Shown one piece after another: positions 21,527-33,442 of a stretch of DNA of 64,000 nt. Source of the DNA: Glycomyces amatae (lineage in GTDB: Bacteria; Actinomycetota; Actinomycetes; Mycobacteriales; Micromonosporaceae); the NCBI RefSeq assembly GCF_020991375.1, contig NZ_JAJLQZ010000022.1:22432-86431 (forward strand), given 5' to 3'. Position 1 is the stretch's first letter, and every line of letters begins with the position of its first letter. Below the pieces are notes generated by a model that saw only the letters and a list, made by a program, of their open reading frames with translations, was not told the DNA's origin and did no database searches. The translations under genes were made by a program, and so were the position numbers.

Positions 21527-22836
21527 CCGACCTCCTCATCAAGAGCGCCGACCTGATCGGCAGGGGACGCCAGGACGTCCTCGTCCGCGACGGCCGCGTC
21601 GCCGAGATCGGCTCGATCGACGCCAAGGGCGCCGAGACCGTCGACGCCGACGGCCTGGTCCTCCTGCCCGGCCTGGTCGACCTCCACACGCACCTGCGCG
21701 AGCCCGGCCGCGAGGACGCCGAGACCGTCCACACCGGCACCCGCGCCGCCGCCAAGGGCGGCTACACCGCCGTGTGCGCCATGGCGAACTCCCACCCCGT
21801 GGCGGACACCGCCGGGGTCGTCGAGCAGGTCGCCGCGCTGGGGCGCGCCGCCGGGTACGCCGACGTCCAGCCCATCGGCGCCGTCTCCGTCGGCCTCGCA
21901 GGCGAGCGGCTCGCCGAGATCGGCGCGATGGCCCACTCGGCGGCGAAGGTGCGCATGTTCTCCGACGACGGCCACTGCGTGTCCGACCCGGTCCTCATGC
22001 GCCGCGCCCTCGAGTACGTCAAGACCTTCGGCGGGCTCGTCGCCCAGCACGCCGAGGAGCCGCGCCTGACCGAGGGCGCCCAGATGAACGAGGGCGCCGT
22101 CTCGGCCGAGCTCGGCCTGCCAGGCTGGCCCGCGGTCGCCGAGGAGGCGATCATCGCCCGCGACGTGCTCCTCGCCGAGTACACCGGCGCGCGCGTCCAC
22201 TTCTGCCACGTCTCCACCGCCCGGAGCGTCGACATCATCCGCGAGGCGAAGGCCCGCGGCGCCAAGGTCACCGCCGAGGTCTGCCCGCACCACCTGCTGC
22301 TGACCGACGAGGCCGCCCGCAGCTACGACCCCGTCTACAAGGTCAACCCGCCGCTGCGGCGCGAAGCCGACGTCGCGGTCCTGCGCGCCGCCCTCGCCGA
22401 GGGCGTCATCGACGCCGTCGCCACCGACCACGCCCCGCACGCCCCGCAGGACAAGCAGTGCGAGTGGGCCGCCGCGCGGCCCGGGATGCTCGGCCTGGAG
22501 ACCGCCCTGTCGATCAGCGTGCTCGCCCTCGGCGGGCCGGCCGGCGTCGACTGGGACGTCCTCGCCGAGCGCACCTCGCGCACCCCGGCGCGCATCGCCG
22601 GGCTCGAGGCCCACGGCCGCGACCCCCGGCCGGGCGCCGAGGCCAACTTCACCCTCGTGGACCCCGCCGCGACCTGGACCGTCGTCCCCGAAGGACTCGC
22701 GTCCCTGTCGCGGAACACCCCCTACGCCGGGATGGAACTCCCGGTCACCGTCCAGGCGACGTTCCTGCGCGGGCGCGCCACCGTCTTGAACGGCGCAGTG
22801 CTTCCGAACGACAGCGAAGAGGAGACGACCGAATGA
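21523..22836 (+). CDS. pyrC: Dihydroorotase (class I)
   Basis: Zinc amidohydrolase that cyclises carbamoyl aspartate to dihydroorotate. 437 residues, the long class I type that often pairs with PyrB. Metal and substrate motifs: [42 protein letters not shown] and [15 protein letters not shown] 21523 overlaps the pyrB stop (GTGA). The stop overlaps the carA ATG. Confidence 0.97.
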   Translation: MTDLLIKSADLIGRGRQDVLVRDGRVAEIGSIDAKGAETVDADGLVLLPGLVDLHTHLREPGREDAETVHTGTRAAAKGGYTAVCAMANSHPVADTAGVVEQVAALGRAAGYADVQPIGAVSVGLAGERLAEIGAMAHSAAKVRMFSDDGHCVSDPVLMRRALEYVKTFGGLVAQHAEEPRLTEGAQMNEGAVSAELGLPGWPAVAEEAIIARDVLLAEYTGARVHFCHVSTARSVDIIREAKARGAKVTAEVCPHHLLLTDEAARSYDPVYKVNPPLRREADVAVLRAALAEGVIDAVATDHAPHAPQDKQCEWAAARPGMLGLETALSISVLALGGPAGVDWDVLAERTSRTPARIAGLEAHGRDPRPGAEANFTLVDPAATWTVVPEGLASLSRNTPYAGMELPVTVQATFLRGRATVLNGAVLPNDSEEETTE

Positions 22837-23982
22837 GCAGCAGGGCACCAGCGATCCTCGTCCTCGAGGACGGCCGCGTCTTCCGCGGCGAAGCGTTCGG
22901 CTCGGTCGGCGAGACCTTCGGCGAGGCCGTCTTCAGCACCGGCATGACCGGCTACCAGGAGACCCTCACCGACCCGTCCTACTACGGGCAGGTGGTCGCC
23001 CAGACCGCGCCGCAGATCGGCAACACCGGCTGGAACGACGAGGACGACGAGTCCCGCCGCATCTGGGTCGCCGGGTACGTCGTGCGCGACGCCTCCCGCA
23101 TCACCTCGAACTGGCGCGCCGAGCGCGGCCTGGAGGACGAGCTCGCCTCCCAGGGCGTCGTCGGCATCTGCGAGGTCGACACCCGCGCCCTCACCCGGCA
23201 CCTGCGCGAGGCCGGCGCCATGCGCGTGGGCATCTCCTCCCGCTCGACCGACGTCGAGGAACTCCTCGCGAAGGTCCGCATCAGCCCGCAGATGGCCGGC
23301 GCCAACCACGTCGGCGCCGTCACCGCCTCCGAGCCGTACACCTACGCGGCCGAAGGCACCGCGAAGTACACCGTCGCCGCCCTCGACCTCGGCATCAAGC
23401 GCAACACGCCGCGCCGCCTCGCCGCCCGCGGCATCACCACCACCGTCTACCCGGCCTACGCCACCGTCGACCAGCTCCTCGCCGAGGGCCCCGACGCGGT
23501 GTTCCTCTCCAACGGCCCCGGCGACCCGGCCACCGCCGACCACCAGGTCGAGCTCACCCGCGAGCTGCTGCGCCGCCGCGTCCCGGTCTTCGGCATCTGC
23601 TTCGGCAACCAGATCCTCGGCCGCGCCCTCGGCCTGGGCACCTACAAGCTCAAGTACGGGCACCGCGGCATCAACCAGCCCGTGCTCGACCGCCACACCG
23701 AGAAGATCGAGATCACCGCCCACAACCACGGCTTCGCCTTGGCGGCGCCGGAGTCGGGGGAGTTCTTCGAGACCGAGTTCGGCCGCGTCCAGGTGAGCCA
23801 CGTGTGCCTCAACGACGACGTCGTCGAGGGCCTCACCTGCCTCGACGTGCCCGCCTACTCCGTGCAGTACCACCCCGAGGCCGCCGGCGGGCCGCACGAC
23901 GCCGACTACCTGTTCGACCGCCTGATCGAACTCATCGACACTCAACACGGCGGAGCCGTGAACAGCAAGGGGGCCAAGGCCG

Positions 23983-23990
<8 letters not shown>
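22833..23990 (+). CDS. carA: Carbamoyl-phosphate synthase small subunit
   Basis: Glutaminase subunit that feeds ammonia to CarB. 385 residues. The N-terminal domain has [17 protein letters not shown]. The C-terminal class I amidotransferase has nucleophile Cys in [15 protein letters not shown] and His/Glu in [13 protein letters not shown]. The gene overlaps pyrC by 4 bases and carB by 8. Supplies both pyrimidine and arginine synthesis, although it sits in the pyr operon. Confidence 0.98.
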
Positions 23991-27339
<3,349 letters not shown>

Positions 27340-27345
27340 GGCAGT

Positions 27346-27378
27346 GCCGGGTGAGCGGCCACGAGTCGCTCACCCGGC
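27346..27378 (+). terminator. Hairpin between carB and pyrD
   Basis: A perfect 12-bp stem, GCCGGGTGAGCG/CGCTCACCCGGC, with a 9-base loop in the 63-base carB-pyrD gap. It would end or weaken transcription from the pyrR promoter, so pyrD-pyrF may be partly uncoupled. No convincing new promoter is visible; TATACA at 27388 is a candidate. Confidence 0.65.
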
Positions 27379-27402
27379 GCGTTGACGTATACAGGAATGA
27401 CC

Positions 27403-28476
27403 ATGCTGTACCAGAATCTGGCCCGCCCGGTCCTGTTCCGGATCGGACGCGGCGACGCCGAGCGGGCGCACGAGTTCACGCTGCGCTGGCTCACCAGGCT
27501 GTCCGGGCAGCGCCAGGCCCGCAACGCCCTCATCAAGCTCAACCGGGTCAGCGCCCCCGTCACCGTCTGCGGCATCCCCTTCCCCAACCCCGTCGGCCTC
27601 GCCGCCGGCATGGACAAGAACGGCGTCGCCGTCGGCGCCTGGCCCGCCCTCGGCTTCGGCTTCGCCGAGATCGGCACCGTCACCGCCCTGCCCCAGCCCG
27701 GCAACCCCCAGCCGCGCATGTACCGGATGCCCCGCTCCCAGGGCATCGTCAACCGCATGGGCTTCAACAACAACGGCGCCCAGGCCCTGGCCATGCGCCT
27801 CTCGGCCGCCCCGGCCGTGAACTGCCCCCTCGGGATCAGCATCGGGAAGTCCAAGGACGTGCCGCTCGAGGGCGCGGTCGAGGACTACCTCCAGTCGATG
27901 CGGTTCCTCTACCCCTTCGCCGACTACTTCGCGGTCAACGTGTCCTCGCCCAACACCCCGGGCCTGCGCAGCCTCCAGGACGCCGGGGCCCTCAGGGCCC
28001 TGCTGGGGGCGCTGCGGGACGAGGGGGCGCGCCTGGCCGCCGGGCGCCCCGTGCGCCCGGTCCTGGTCAAGATCGCCCCCGACCTCACCGAGCCGGCCAT
28101 GGCCCAGCTCCTGGAGGTCTGCCTCGAGTCCGGCGTCGCGGGCGTCATCGCCACGAACACCACGCTCGGGCGCGACGGGGTCGACCCGGTCGAGGACGCG
28201 ATCGCGGCCGAGCCCGGCGGCATGTCCGGCAGGCCCCTGTCCGCGGTCGCCCGCGAGATCGTGCGCTTCGTCCACCGCGAGACCGGCGGCCGCCTGCCCA
28301 TCATCGGCTCGGGCGGGGTCATGACCGCCGACGACGCCCAGGCGATGTTCGACGCCGGGGCCAGCCTCGTCCAGTTCTACTCCGGGCTCGTCTTCAACGG
28401 GCCCGGCGTGGTGCGCCGCAGCGTGCGCCGCTACAAGAAGTCCACCGCCCGCCGCGGAGCCACCGCCCGCCCCTGA
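27403..28476 (+). CDS. pyrD: Dihydroorotate dehydrogenase (quinone), class 2
   Basis: Membrane-associated FMN enzyme that oxidises dihydroorotate to orotate with quinone. 357 residues. It has an amphipathic N-terminal extension ([14 protein letters not shown]), typical of class 2. Other motifs are [29 protein letters not shown] with the catalytic Ser, and [13 protein letters not shown] choose ATG 27403 because AGGA lies 6 bases upstream; ATG 27397 overlaps that site. A 12-bp hairpin precedes the gene. Confidence 0.96.
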   Translation: MLYQNLARPVLFRIGRGDAERAHEFTLRWLTRLSGQRQARNALIKLNRVSAPVTVCGIPFPNPVGLAAGMDKNGVAVGAWPALGFGFAEIGTVTALPQPGNPQPRMYRMPRSQGIVNRMGFNNNGAQALAMRLSAAPAVNCPLGISIGKSKDVPLEGAVEDYLQSMRFLYPFADYFAVNVSSPNTPGLRSLQDAGALRALLGALRDEGARLAAGRPVRPVLVKIAPDLTEPAMAQLLEVCLESGVAGVIATNTTLGRDGVDPVEDAIAAEPGGMSGRPLSAVAREIVRFVHRETGGRLPIIGSGGVMTADDAQAMFDAGASLVQFYSGLVFNGPGVVRRSVRRYKKSTARRGATARP

Positions 28477-28487
28477 GGAGCCTCCAC

Positions 28488-29405
28488 ATGTCAACCACCA
28501 AGGACTTCGGCGCCCGCGCCCACCGCCTGGCGCGCGAGCGCGGGCCGCTGTGCGCCGGCGTCGACCCGCACGGCTCGCAGCTGCTGAGCTGGGGCCTCGA
28601 CGACGACCTGGCGGGGGCCGAGCGGTTCGCGCTGACCCTGACCGAGGCGGTCGCGGAGCAGTGCGCGTTCGTCAAGCCGCAGTCGGCGTTCTTCGAGCGC
28701 TTCGGCTCGGGCGGCATCGCGCTGCTCGAACGGGTGATCGCCGAGTCCCGCAAGGCCGGGGCCCTGGTCATCCTCGACGTCAAGCGCGGCGACATCGGCT
28801 CGACGATGGCCGCCTACGCCCAGGCCTACCTCGACCCGGCCTCGCCGCTGGCGGTCGACGCGATCACAGTCAGCCCGTACCTGGGCACCGGCTCCCTCCA
28901 GCCGGCCTTCGACCTCGCCTCGGCGCACGGCAAGGGCGTGTTCGTGCTGGCGCGCACCTCGAACCCCGAGGGCAAGCAGGTCCAGATGGCCAAGCGCCGC
29001 GACGGCAAGTCGGTCGCCCAGGGGATCATCGACGAGGTGGCCGCCCGCAACGGCGACGCCGAGCCGATGGGCTCGCTGGGCATCGTCATGGGCGCGACCA
29101 TCGGCGCCTGCGTCAGCGAGGGCGAGGCGCGCCTGCGTGAGTCGACTTACGGAATCACCCACACCACCGTGAGCCAACGTGACTCCGCTCACGACCTGTC
29201 CCAGTTCAACGGCCCTATCCTGGTCCCGGGCATGGGCGCCCAGGGTGGTCGCCCGAGTGATCTTCCGCGCGTCCTCGGCCCGGCTGCAAACTTCGCAATA
29301 CCGTCCTATTCCCGACAAATTGCACAGCCGGGACCGGCCGTGGCGAGCATTCGCACCGCCGTCGAGGCGTTGCAGGAGGAATGCCGCGCCGCGACCGGGG
29401 AATGA
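28488..29405 (+). CDS. pyrF: Orotidine 5'-phosphate decarboxylase, type 2
   Basis: Last step to UMP: decarboxylation of OMP. 305 residues, the long form found in actinobacteria. The active-site motif LDVKRGDIGSTMAAYA is present, as is CAGVDPHG at the start of the barrel. ATG 28488 has TGAGGAG 8 bases upstream, which overlaps the pyrD stop. OMP synthesis by pyrE is not encoded in this window. Confidence 0.97.
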   Translation: MSTTKDFGARAHRLARERGPLCAGVDPHGSQLLSWGLDDDLAGAERFALTLTEAVAEQCAFVKPQSAFFERFGSGGIALLERVIAESRKAGALVILDVKRGDIGSTMAAYAQAYLDPASPLAVDAITVSPYLGTGSLQPAFDLASAHGKGVFVLARTSNPEGKQVQMAKRRDGKSVAQGIIDEVAARNGDAEPMGSLGIVMGATIGACVSEGEARLRESTYGITHTTVSQRDSAHDLSQFNGPILVPGMGAQGGRPSDLPRVLGPAANFAIPSYSRQIAQPGPAVASIRTAVEALQEECRAATGE

Positions 29406-29487
29406 ACCGCCCCATTCCGCCTCCGGGAAATGCCCCACCCCCGGTCGCAGGCGTGTCGGACCCTGGGGTTACCGTTCCCGAGCTGGG

Positions 29488-29493
29488 TATGCT
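29488..29493 (+). promoter_or_regulatory. -10 box upstream of mihF
   Basis: TATGCT fits TAnnnT in the 148-base pyrF-mihF gap, about 60 bases before the mihF start. No convincing -35 was found. Confidence 0.35.
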
Positions 29494-29553
29494 TCACCGA
29501 TACCCGCACGTCAAGGTCCACAGGGACGAAACCATCGACTGCAAGGAGACCCC

Positions 29554-29877
29554 GTGCCGCTCCCTAAACTGACTCCGGAACAGCGCGCCGCAGCCCTTGA
29601 GAAGGCCGCCGCGGCCCGCAAGGCCCGCGCCGAGCTCAAGGAGAAGCTGAAGTCGGGCGAGACCACCCTGGAAGCGGTCCTCAAGTCCGCTGCCACCGAC
29701 GACATCTCCGGGAAGATGAAGGTCTCGGCCGTGCTCAAGGCCCTCCCGGGCATCGGCGACAAGCGCGCCGCCCAGATCATGGAGAAGCTCAAGATCGCCG
29801 ACTCCCGTCGGCTGCGCGGCCTGGGCGAGCACCAGCGCGCCGCGCTTCTGGATGAATTCAAGGGCGACCAGGCCTAA
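29554..29877 (+). CDS. mihF: Integration host factor, actinobacterial type
   Basis: Nucleoid-associated DNA-bending protein of the mIHF/sIHF family, unrelated in fold to enterobacterial IHF. 107 residues: a long basic N-terminal helix ([22 protein letters not shown]) followed by a helix-two-turns-helix region with [19 protein letters not shown], the DNA-contact loop. GTG 29554 is preceded by AAGGAG. Its position before gmk-rpoZ-coaBC-metK is conserved in actinobacteria. Confidence 0.95.
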   Translation: MPLPKLTPEQRAAALEKAAAARKARAELKEKLKSGETTLEAVLKSAATDDISGKMKVSAVLKALPGIGDKRAAQIMEKLKIADSRRLRGLGEHQRAALLDEFKGDQA

Positions 29878-29897
29878 GTTCGGGTAGTAGTAGTCGC

Positions 29898-30500
29898 GTG
29901 AGCATCGACCACCACCACGCCGCCCTCGCCCAGCGCCTGACAGTGCTCTCCGGCCCGTCCGGCGTGGGCAAGGGCAGCGTCAAGGCCCTCATCCAGGAGT
30001 ACTACCCGTGGGTCTGGCTCTCCGTGAGCTGCACGACCCGCAAGCCGCGCCCGGGTGAGGTCGACGGCGCCGACTACCACTTCGTGTCGACCGAGCAGTT
30101 CGAGTCGATGATCGCCGCGGGGGAGTTCCTTGAATGGGCCTCCTACGCGGGGAACCTCTACGGAACCCCCCGCGGCCCGGTCGAGGAGCGCCTGCGCGCC
30201 GGACTCCCGGCGCTGCTGGAGATCGAACTGCAGGGCGCCCGCCAGGTCCGCCGGGCCATGCCCGACGCCCAGCTGGTGTTCCTGGCGCCGCCGTCGTGGG
30301 ACGAGCTCGTCCGCCGCCTCACCGGGCGGGGGACCGAGGACGAGGCCACGATCGCGCGCCGCCTGGACGCCGCCCGCTCCGAGCTCGCGTCGGAAGCCGA
30401 GTTCGATCACACAGTCACGAACGTGTCGATCGAGCAGGCGGCCGCTGAGCTGGTAGAGTTGCTCAGTTCTCCGGCCATCGTCAAGACCGGAAGCTTCTGA
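29898..30500 (+). CDS. gmk: Guanylate kinase
   Basis: Phosphorylates GMP to GDP. 200 residues. P-loop [15 protein letters not shown]-binding [20 protein letters not shown], and lid region [17 protein letters not shown] are all present. GTG 29898 has no good ribosome binding site. TAGTAG repeats directly upstream could be a -10, but coupling to mihF is also possible. Lies 20 bases after mihF. Confidence 0.96.
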   Translation: MSIDHHHAALAQRLTVLSGPSGVGKGSVKALIQEYYPWVWLSVSCTTRKPRPGEVDGADYHFVSTEQFESMIAAGEFLEWASYAGNLYGTPRGPVEERLRAGLPALLEIELQGARQVRRAMPDAQLVFLAPPSWDELVRRLTGRGTEDEATIARRLDAARSELASEAEFDHTVTNVSIEQAAAELVELLSSPAIVKTGSF

Positions 30501-30532
30501 GGCAACCACAAGTCGCACACGAAGGATTACAC

Positions 30533-30805
30533 GTGCCAGGGACTGTCGCCGACCCCGTCGGCATCACCAACCCGCCGATCGACGACCTGCTCGAGAAGAG
30601 CCAGTCGAAGTATCAGCTGGTCATCTACTCGGCCAAGCGGGCGCGCCAGATCAACGCCTACTACTCGCAGCTGGGCGAAGGCCTGCTCGAGTACGTCGGC
30701 CCGCTCGTCGAGACCACGCCCGAGGAGAAGCCGCTGTCGATCGCCATGCGCGAGCTCGACAAGGGCCTCCTCGAAACGAAGGCGTTCGACGACCCCGAGG
30801 CGTAG
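30533..30805 (+). CDS. rpoZ: RNA polymerase omega subunit
   Basis: Small subunit that helps assemble the beta' subunit. 90 residues. Signature [29 protein letters not shown], followed by a helix and the C-terminal [19 protein letters not shown] 30533 is preceded by GAAGGA. coaBC follows after 3 bases. Confidence 0.96.
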   Translation: MPGTVADPVGITNPPIDDLLEKSQSKYQLVIYSAKRARQINAYYSQLGEGLLEYVGPLVETTPEEKPLSIAMRELDKGLLETKAFDDPEA

Positions 30806-30808
30806 GCC

Positions 30809-32041
30809 TTGAACGTCGTCCTGGGCGTGTCGGGCGGCATCGCCGCCTACAAGGCCTGCATACTGCTCCGCCTGCTCAAGGAGTCCGGCCACGACGTCCG
30901 CGTCGTGCCGACCGCGGCGGCGCTCAACTTCGTCGGTGAAGCCACCTGGGAGGCCTTGTCGGGCCACCCGGTGGCTTCCGGCGTGTTCACCGACGTCGAC
31001 CAGGTCAAGCACGTGCGGTTCGGCCGCGAGGCCGACCTCGTGGTCGTCGCCCCGGCCACCGCGGACCTCCTCGCGCGCGCCGCGCACGGCCGCGCCGACG
31101 ACCTCCTCACCTCCACGCTCCTGACCGCGACCTGCCCGGTCGTCTTCGCCCCGGCGATGCACACCGAGATGTGGCAGCACCCGGCCACCCGCGCCAACGT
31201 CGCCCTGCTGCGCGAGCGCGGCGCCCACGTGGTCGAGCCCGACTCGGGCCGCCTCACCGGCGCCGACACCGGCCCCGGGCGCCTGCCCGAGCCCGAGTCG
31301 CTCTTCGTCCTCCTCAAGGGCTTCCTCCGGCACCCGGCGCCGCTGCGCGACGCCGACCCCCGAACCGGAGCGGACGCTCCATCCGTTACCGGCCGACGCG
31401 ACCTGGTCGGCCGCAAGGTCGTCGTCTCGGCCGGGGGCACCCGCGAGCCGATCGACCCGGTCCGCTTCATCGGCAACCACTCCTCGGGCCGCCAGGGGAT
31501 CGCCCTCGCCGCCGCGGCCGCCGCGCGCGGCGCCGACGTCACCCTCATCGCCGCCCACGTGGACGCCCCCCTGCCCGCCGGCGTCCGCGTCGAGCGCGTC
31601 GCGACCACCGCCGAGCTCTACGACGCCACCGTCGAGGCCGCCGCCGGGGCCGACGCCGCGGTGCTCGCCGCCGCCCCGGCCGACTTCACCCCCAAGTCCT
31701 CCTCGGACCGCAAGCTCAAACGCAAGGGCGACCTCGACCTGGCCCTGACCTCGACGCCGGACATCGCCGCCGCGGTCGGCCGGACCAAGCGCCCCGGCCA
31801 GGTCCTCGTCGTCTTCGCGGCCGAGACCCACGACGGCCCCGAGCACGCCCGCGCCAAGCGCGAGGCCAAGAACGCCGACCTCGTGGTCCTCAACGACGTC
31901 TCCGGCGGCGCCGTGTTCGGCTCGGCGGAGAACTCGGTCACCCTCTTCGACGAACGTGGCGAAGTCGACGCGCTCGCCCACGCCTCCAAGGAATCGGTCG
32001 CCCACGCCATCTGGGACGCCGTTTCCGCAGCGCTGCCCTGA
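30809..32041 (+). CDS. coaBC: Bifunctional phosphopantothenoylcysteine decarboxylase / phosphopantothenate-cysteine ligase
   Basis: Two steps of coenzyme A synthesis. 410 residues. The N-terminal flavin-dependent CoaC half has GVSGGIAAYKAC, the catalytic-His region VKHVRFGREADLVVVAPATA, and PAMHTEMW; mycobacterial CoaBC also has His at this place. The C-terminal CoaB half has SAGGTREPIDPVRFIGNHSSGRQG and VLAAAPADFTPKSSSDRKLKR. The start is TTG 30809, 3 bases after the rpoZ stop and without a ribosome binding site, so it probably depends on coupling to rpoZ. Confidence 0.96.
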   Translation: MNVVLGVSGGIAAYKACILLRLLKESGHDVRVVPTAAALNFVGEATWEALSGHPVASGVFTDVDQVKHVRFGREADLVVVAPATADLLARAAHGRADDLLTSTLLTATCPVVFAPAMHTEMWQHPATRANVALLRERGAHVVEPDSGRLTGADTGPGRLPEPESLFVLLKGFLRHPAPLRDADPRTGADAPSVTGRRDLVGRKVVVSAGGTREPIDPVRFIGNHSSGRQGIALAAAAAARGADVTLIAAHVDAPLPAGVRVERVATTAELYDATVEAAAGADAAVLAAAPADFTPKSSSDRKLKRKGDLDLALTSTPDIAAAVGRTKRPGQVLVVFAAETHDGPEHARAKREAKNADLVVLNDVSGGAVFGSAENSVTLFDERGEVDALAHASKESVAHAIWDAVSAALP

Positions 32042-32095
32042 CGCCGCTCCCGCTCAGTGGACGCCCGGGGCACCGCCTGGGCCCCGCGCGCCGAG

Positions 32096-32124
32096 TTGGT
32101 GGCAAGATCGGGACCGCATAGACT
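32096..32124 (+). promoter_or_regulatory. metK promoter
   Basis: TTGGTG (32096-32101), a 17-base spacer, and TAGACT (32119-32124), giving a 5' leader of about 58 bases. The leader contains a 6-bp hairpin, CGCCGC ccg GCGGCG, and a GAGGAG ribosome binding site. No SAM riboswitch is recognisable. Confidence 0.65.
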
Positions 32125-32188
32125 TGTGAGCTGCGAAGTCATTTGAGAGCGCCGCCCGGCGGCGTGGATATGTGTGTTGAGGAGTGCC

Positions 32189-33382
32189 GTGGCACGTCGC
32201 CTGTTCACCTCCGAGTCGGTCACCGAGGGCCACCCGGACAAGATCGCCGACCAGATCTCCGACGGGATCCTGGACGCCCTCCTGGGCGAGGACCCGCTGA
32301 GCCGCGTCGCGGTCGAAACCCTCATCACCACCGGCCAGGTGCACGTCGCGGGCGAGGTGACGACCCACGCGTACGCGGACATCCCGCGGATCGTGCGCGA
32401 CACGATCCTGCGGATCGGCTACGACTCCTCCAAGAAGGGCTTCGACGGCGCCTCCTGCGGCGTGAACGTCTCGATCGGCGGTCAGAGTCCCGACATCGCC
32501 CAGGGCGTCGACAAGGCCTGGGAGTCCCGGCTGGACGCCGGGGAGCTCGACGAGCTCGACCTCCAGGGCGCGGGCGACCAGGGCCTGATGTTCGGCTTCG
32601 CGTGCCGCGAGACCCCCGAGCTGATGCCGCTGCCGATCGCCCTGGCCCACCGCCTCTCCCAGCGCCTCACCGAGGTCCGCAAGGACGGCACCGTGCCGTA
32701 CCTGCGCCCGGACGGCAAGACCCAGGTCACCATCGAGTACGACGGGCTCAAGCCCGTGCGCCTGGACACCGTGGTCGTCTCCAGCCAGCACGCGCCCGAC
32801 ATCTCGCTCGACTCGCTGCTCGCCCCCGACATCGCCGAGCACGTCATCGCCCCGGTCGTCTCCGGCCTCGACCTCGACATCGCCGACTACAAGCTCCTGG
32901 TCAACCCGACCGGCCGCTTCGAGATCGGCGGCCCCATGGGCGACGCGGGCCTGACCGGCCGCAAGATCATCGTCGACACCTACGGCGGCTACGCCCGCCA
33001 CGGCGGCGGCGCCTTCAGCGGCAAGGACCCGTCGAAGGTCGACCGCTCGGCCGCGTACGCCGCCCGCTGGGTCGCCAAGAACGTCGTGGCCGCGGGGCTC
33101 GCCGAGCGCTGCGAGGTCCAGGTCGCCTACGCGATCGGCAAGGCCAAGCCCGTGAGCATCGCGGTCGACACCCTCGGCACCGGCACCGTGGACCCCTCGC
33201 GGATCGAGCGCGCCGTGCTGGAGGTCTTCGACCTGCGCCCGGCCGCGATCATCCGCGACCTCAACCTGATCCGCCCGATCTACTCCAAGACCGCCGCGTA
33301 CGGCCACTTCGGCCGCGAACTCCCGGAGTTCACCTGGGAGGCCACCGACCGCGCCGCCTCCCTCAAGGAGGCCGTCAACTAG
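32189..33382 (+). CDS. metK: S-adenosylmethionine synthetase
   Basis: Makes SAM from methionine and ATP. 397 residues. N-terminal [23 protein letters not shown]-site [12 protein letters not shown], and the P-loop-like [16 protein letters not shown] are all present. GTG 32189 lies 7 bases after GAGGAG. A longer frame from 32174 would start inside that site. It has its own promoter and a classical terminator. Confidence 0.98.
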   Translation: MARRLFTSESVTEGHPDKIADQISDGILDALLGEDPLSRVAVETLITTGQVHVAGEVTTHAYADIPRIVRDTILRIGYDSSKKGFDGASCGVNVSIGGQSPDIAQGVDKAWESRLDAGELDELDLQGAGDQGLMFGFACRETPELMPLPIALAHRLSQRLTEVRKDGTVPYLRPDGKTQVTIEYDGLKPVRLDTVVVSSQHAPDISLDSLLAPDIAEHVIAPVVSGLDLDIADYKLLVNPTGRFEIGGPMGDAGLTGRKIIVDTYGGYARHGGGAFSGKDPSKVDRSAAYAARWVAKNVVAAGLAERCEVQVAYAIGKAKPVSIAVDTLGTGTVDPSRIERAVLEVFDLRPAAIIRDLNLIRPIYSKTAAYGHFGRELPEFTWEATDRAASLKEAVN

Positions 33383-33398
33383 CGCCCCACGGCTTCGC

Positions 33399-33439
33399 AC
33401 CGGGCGCCCCCGACGGTCGGGGGCGCCCGGTATTTTATT
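33399..33439 (+). terminator. Intrinsic terminator of metK with T-tract
   Basis: A 15-bp perfect stem (33399-33413 with 33417-33431) and a CGG loop, followed by TATTTTATT. It is the only terminator in the window with a true U-tract. The tract also forms the -10 of the priA promoter (TATTTT, 33431-33436). Confidence 0.9.
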
Positions 33440-33442
33440 CGG

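Noticed and set aside
29400..29430. Possible terminator at the end of pyrF
   Set aside because: Only a 6-bp GGAATG/CATTCC pairing that includes the stop codon; too weak.
32042..32188. Possible SAM riboswitch before metK
   Set aside because: The leader is only about 58 bases from the predicted start. It has one short hairpin and none of the conserved SAM aptamer sequences.
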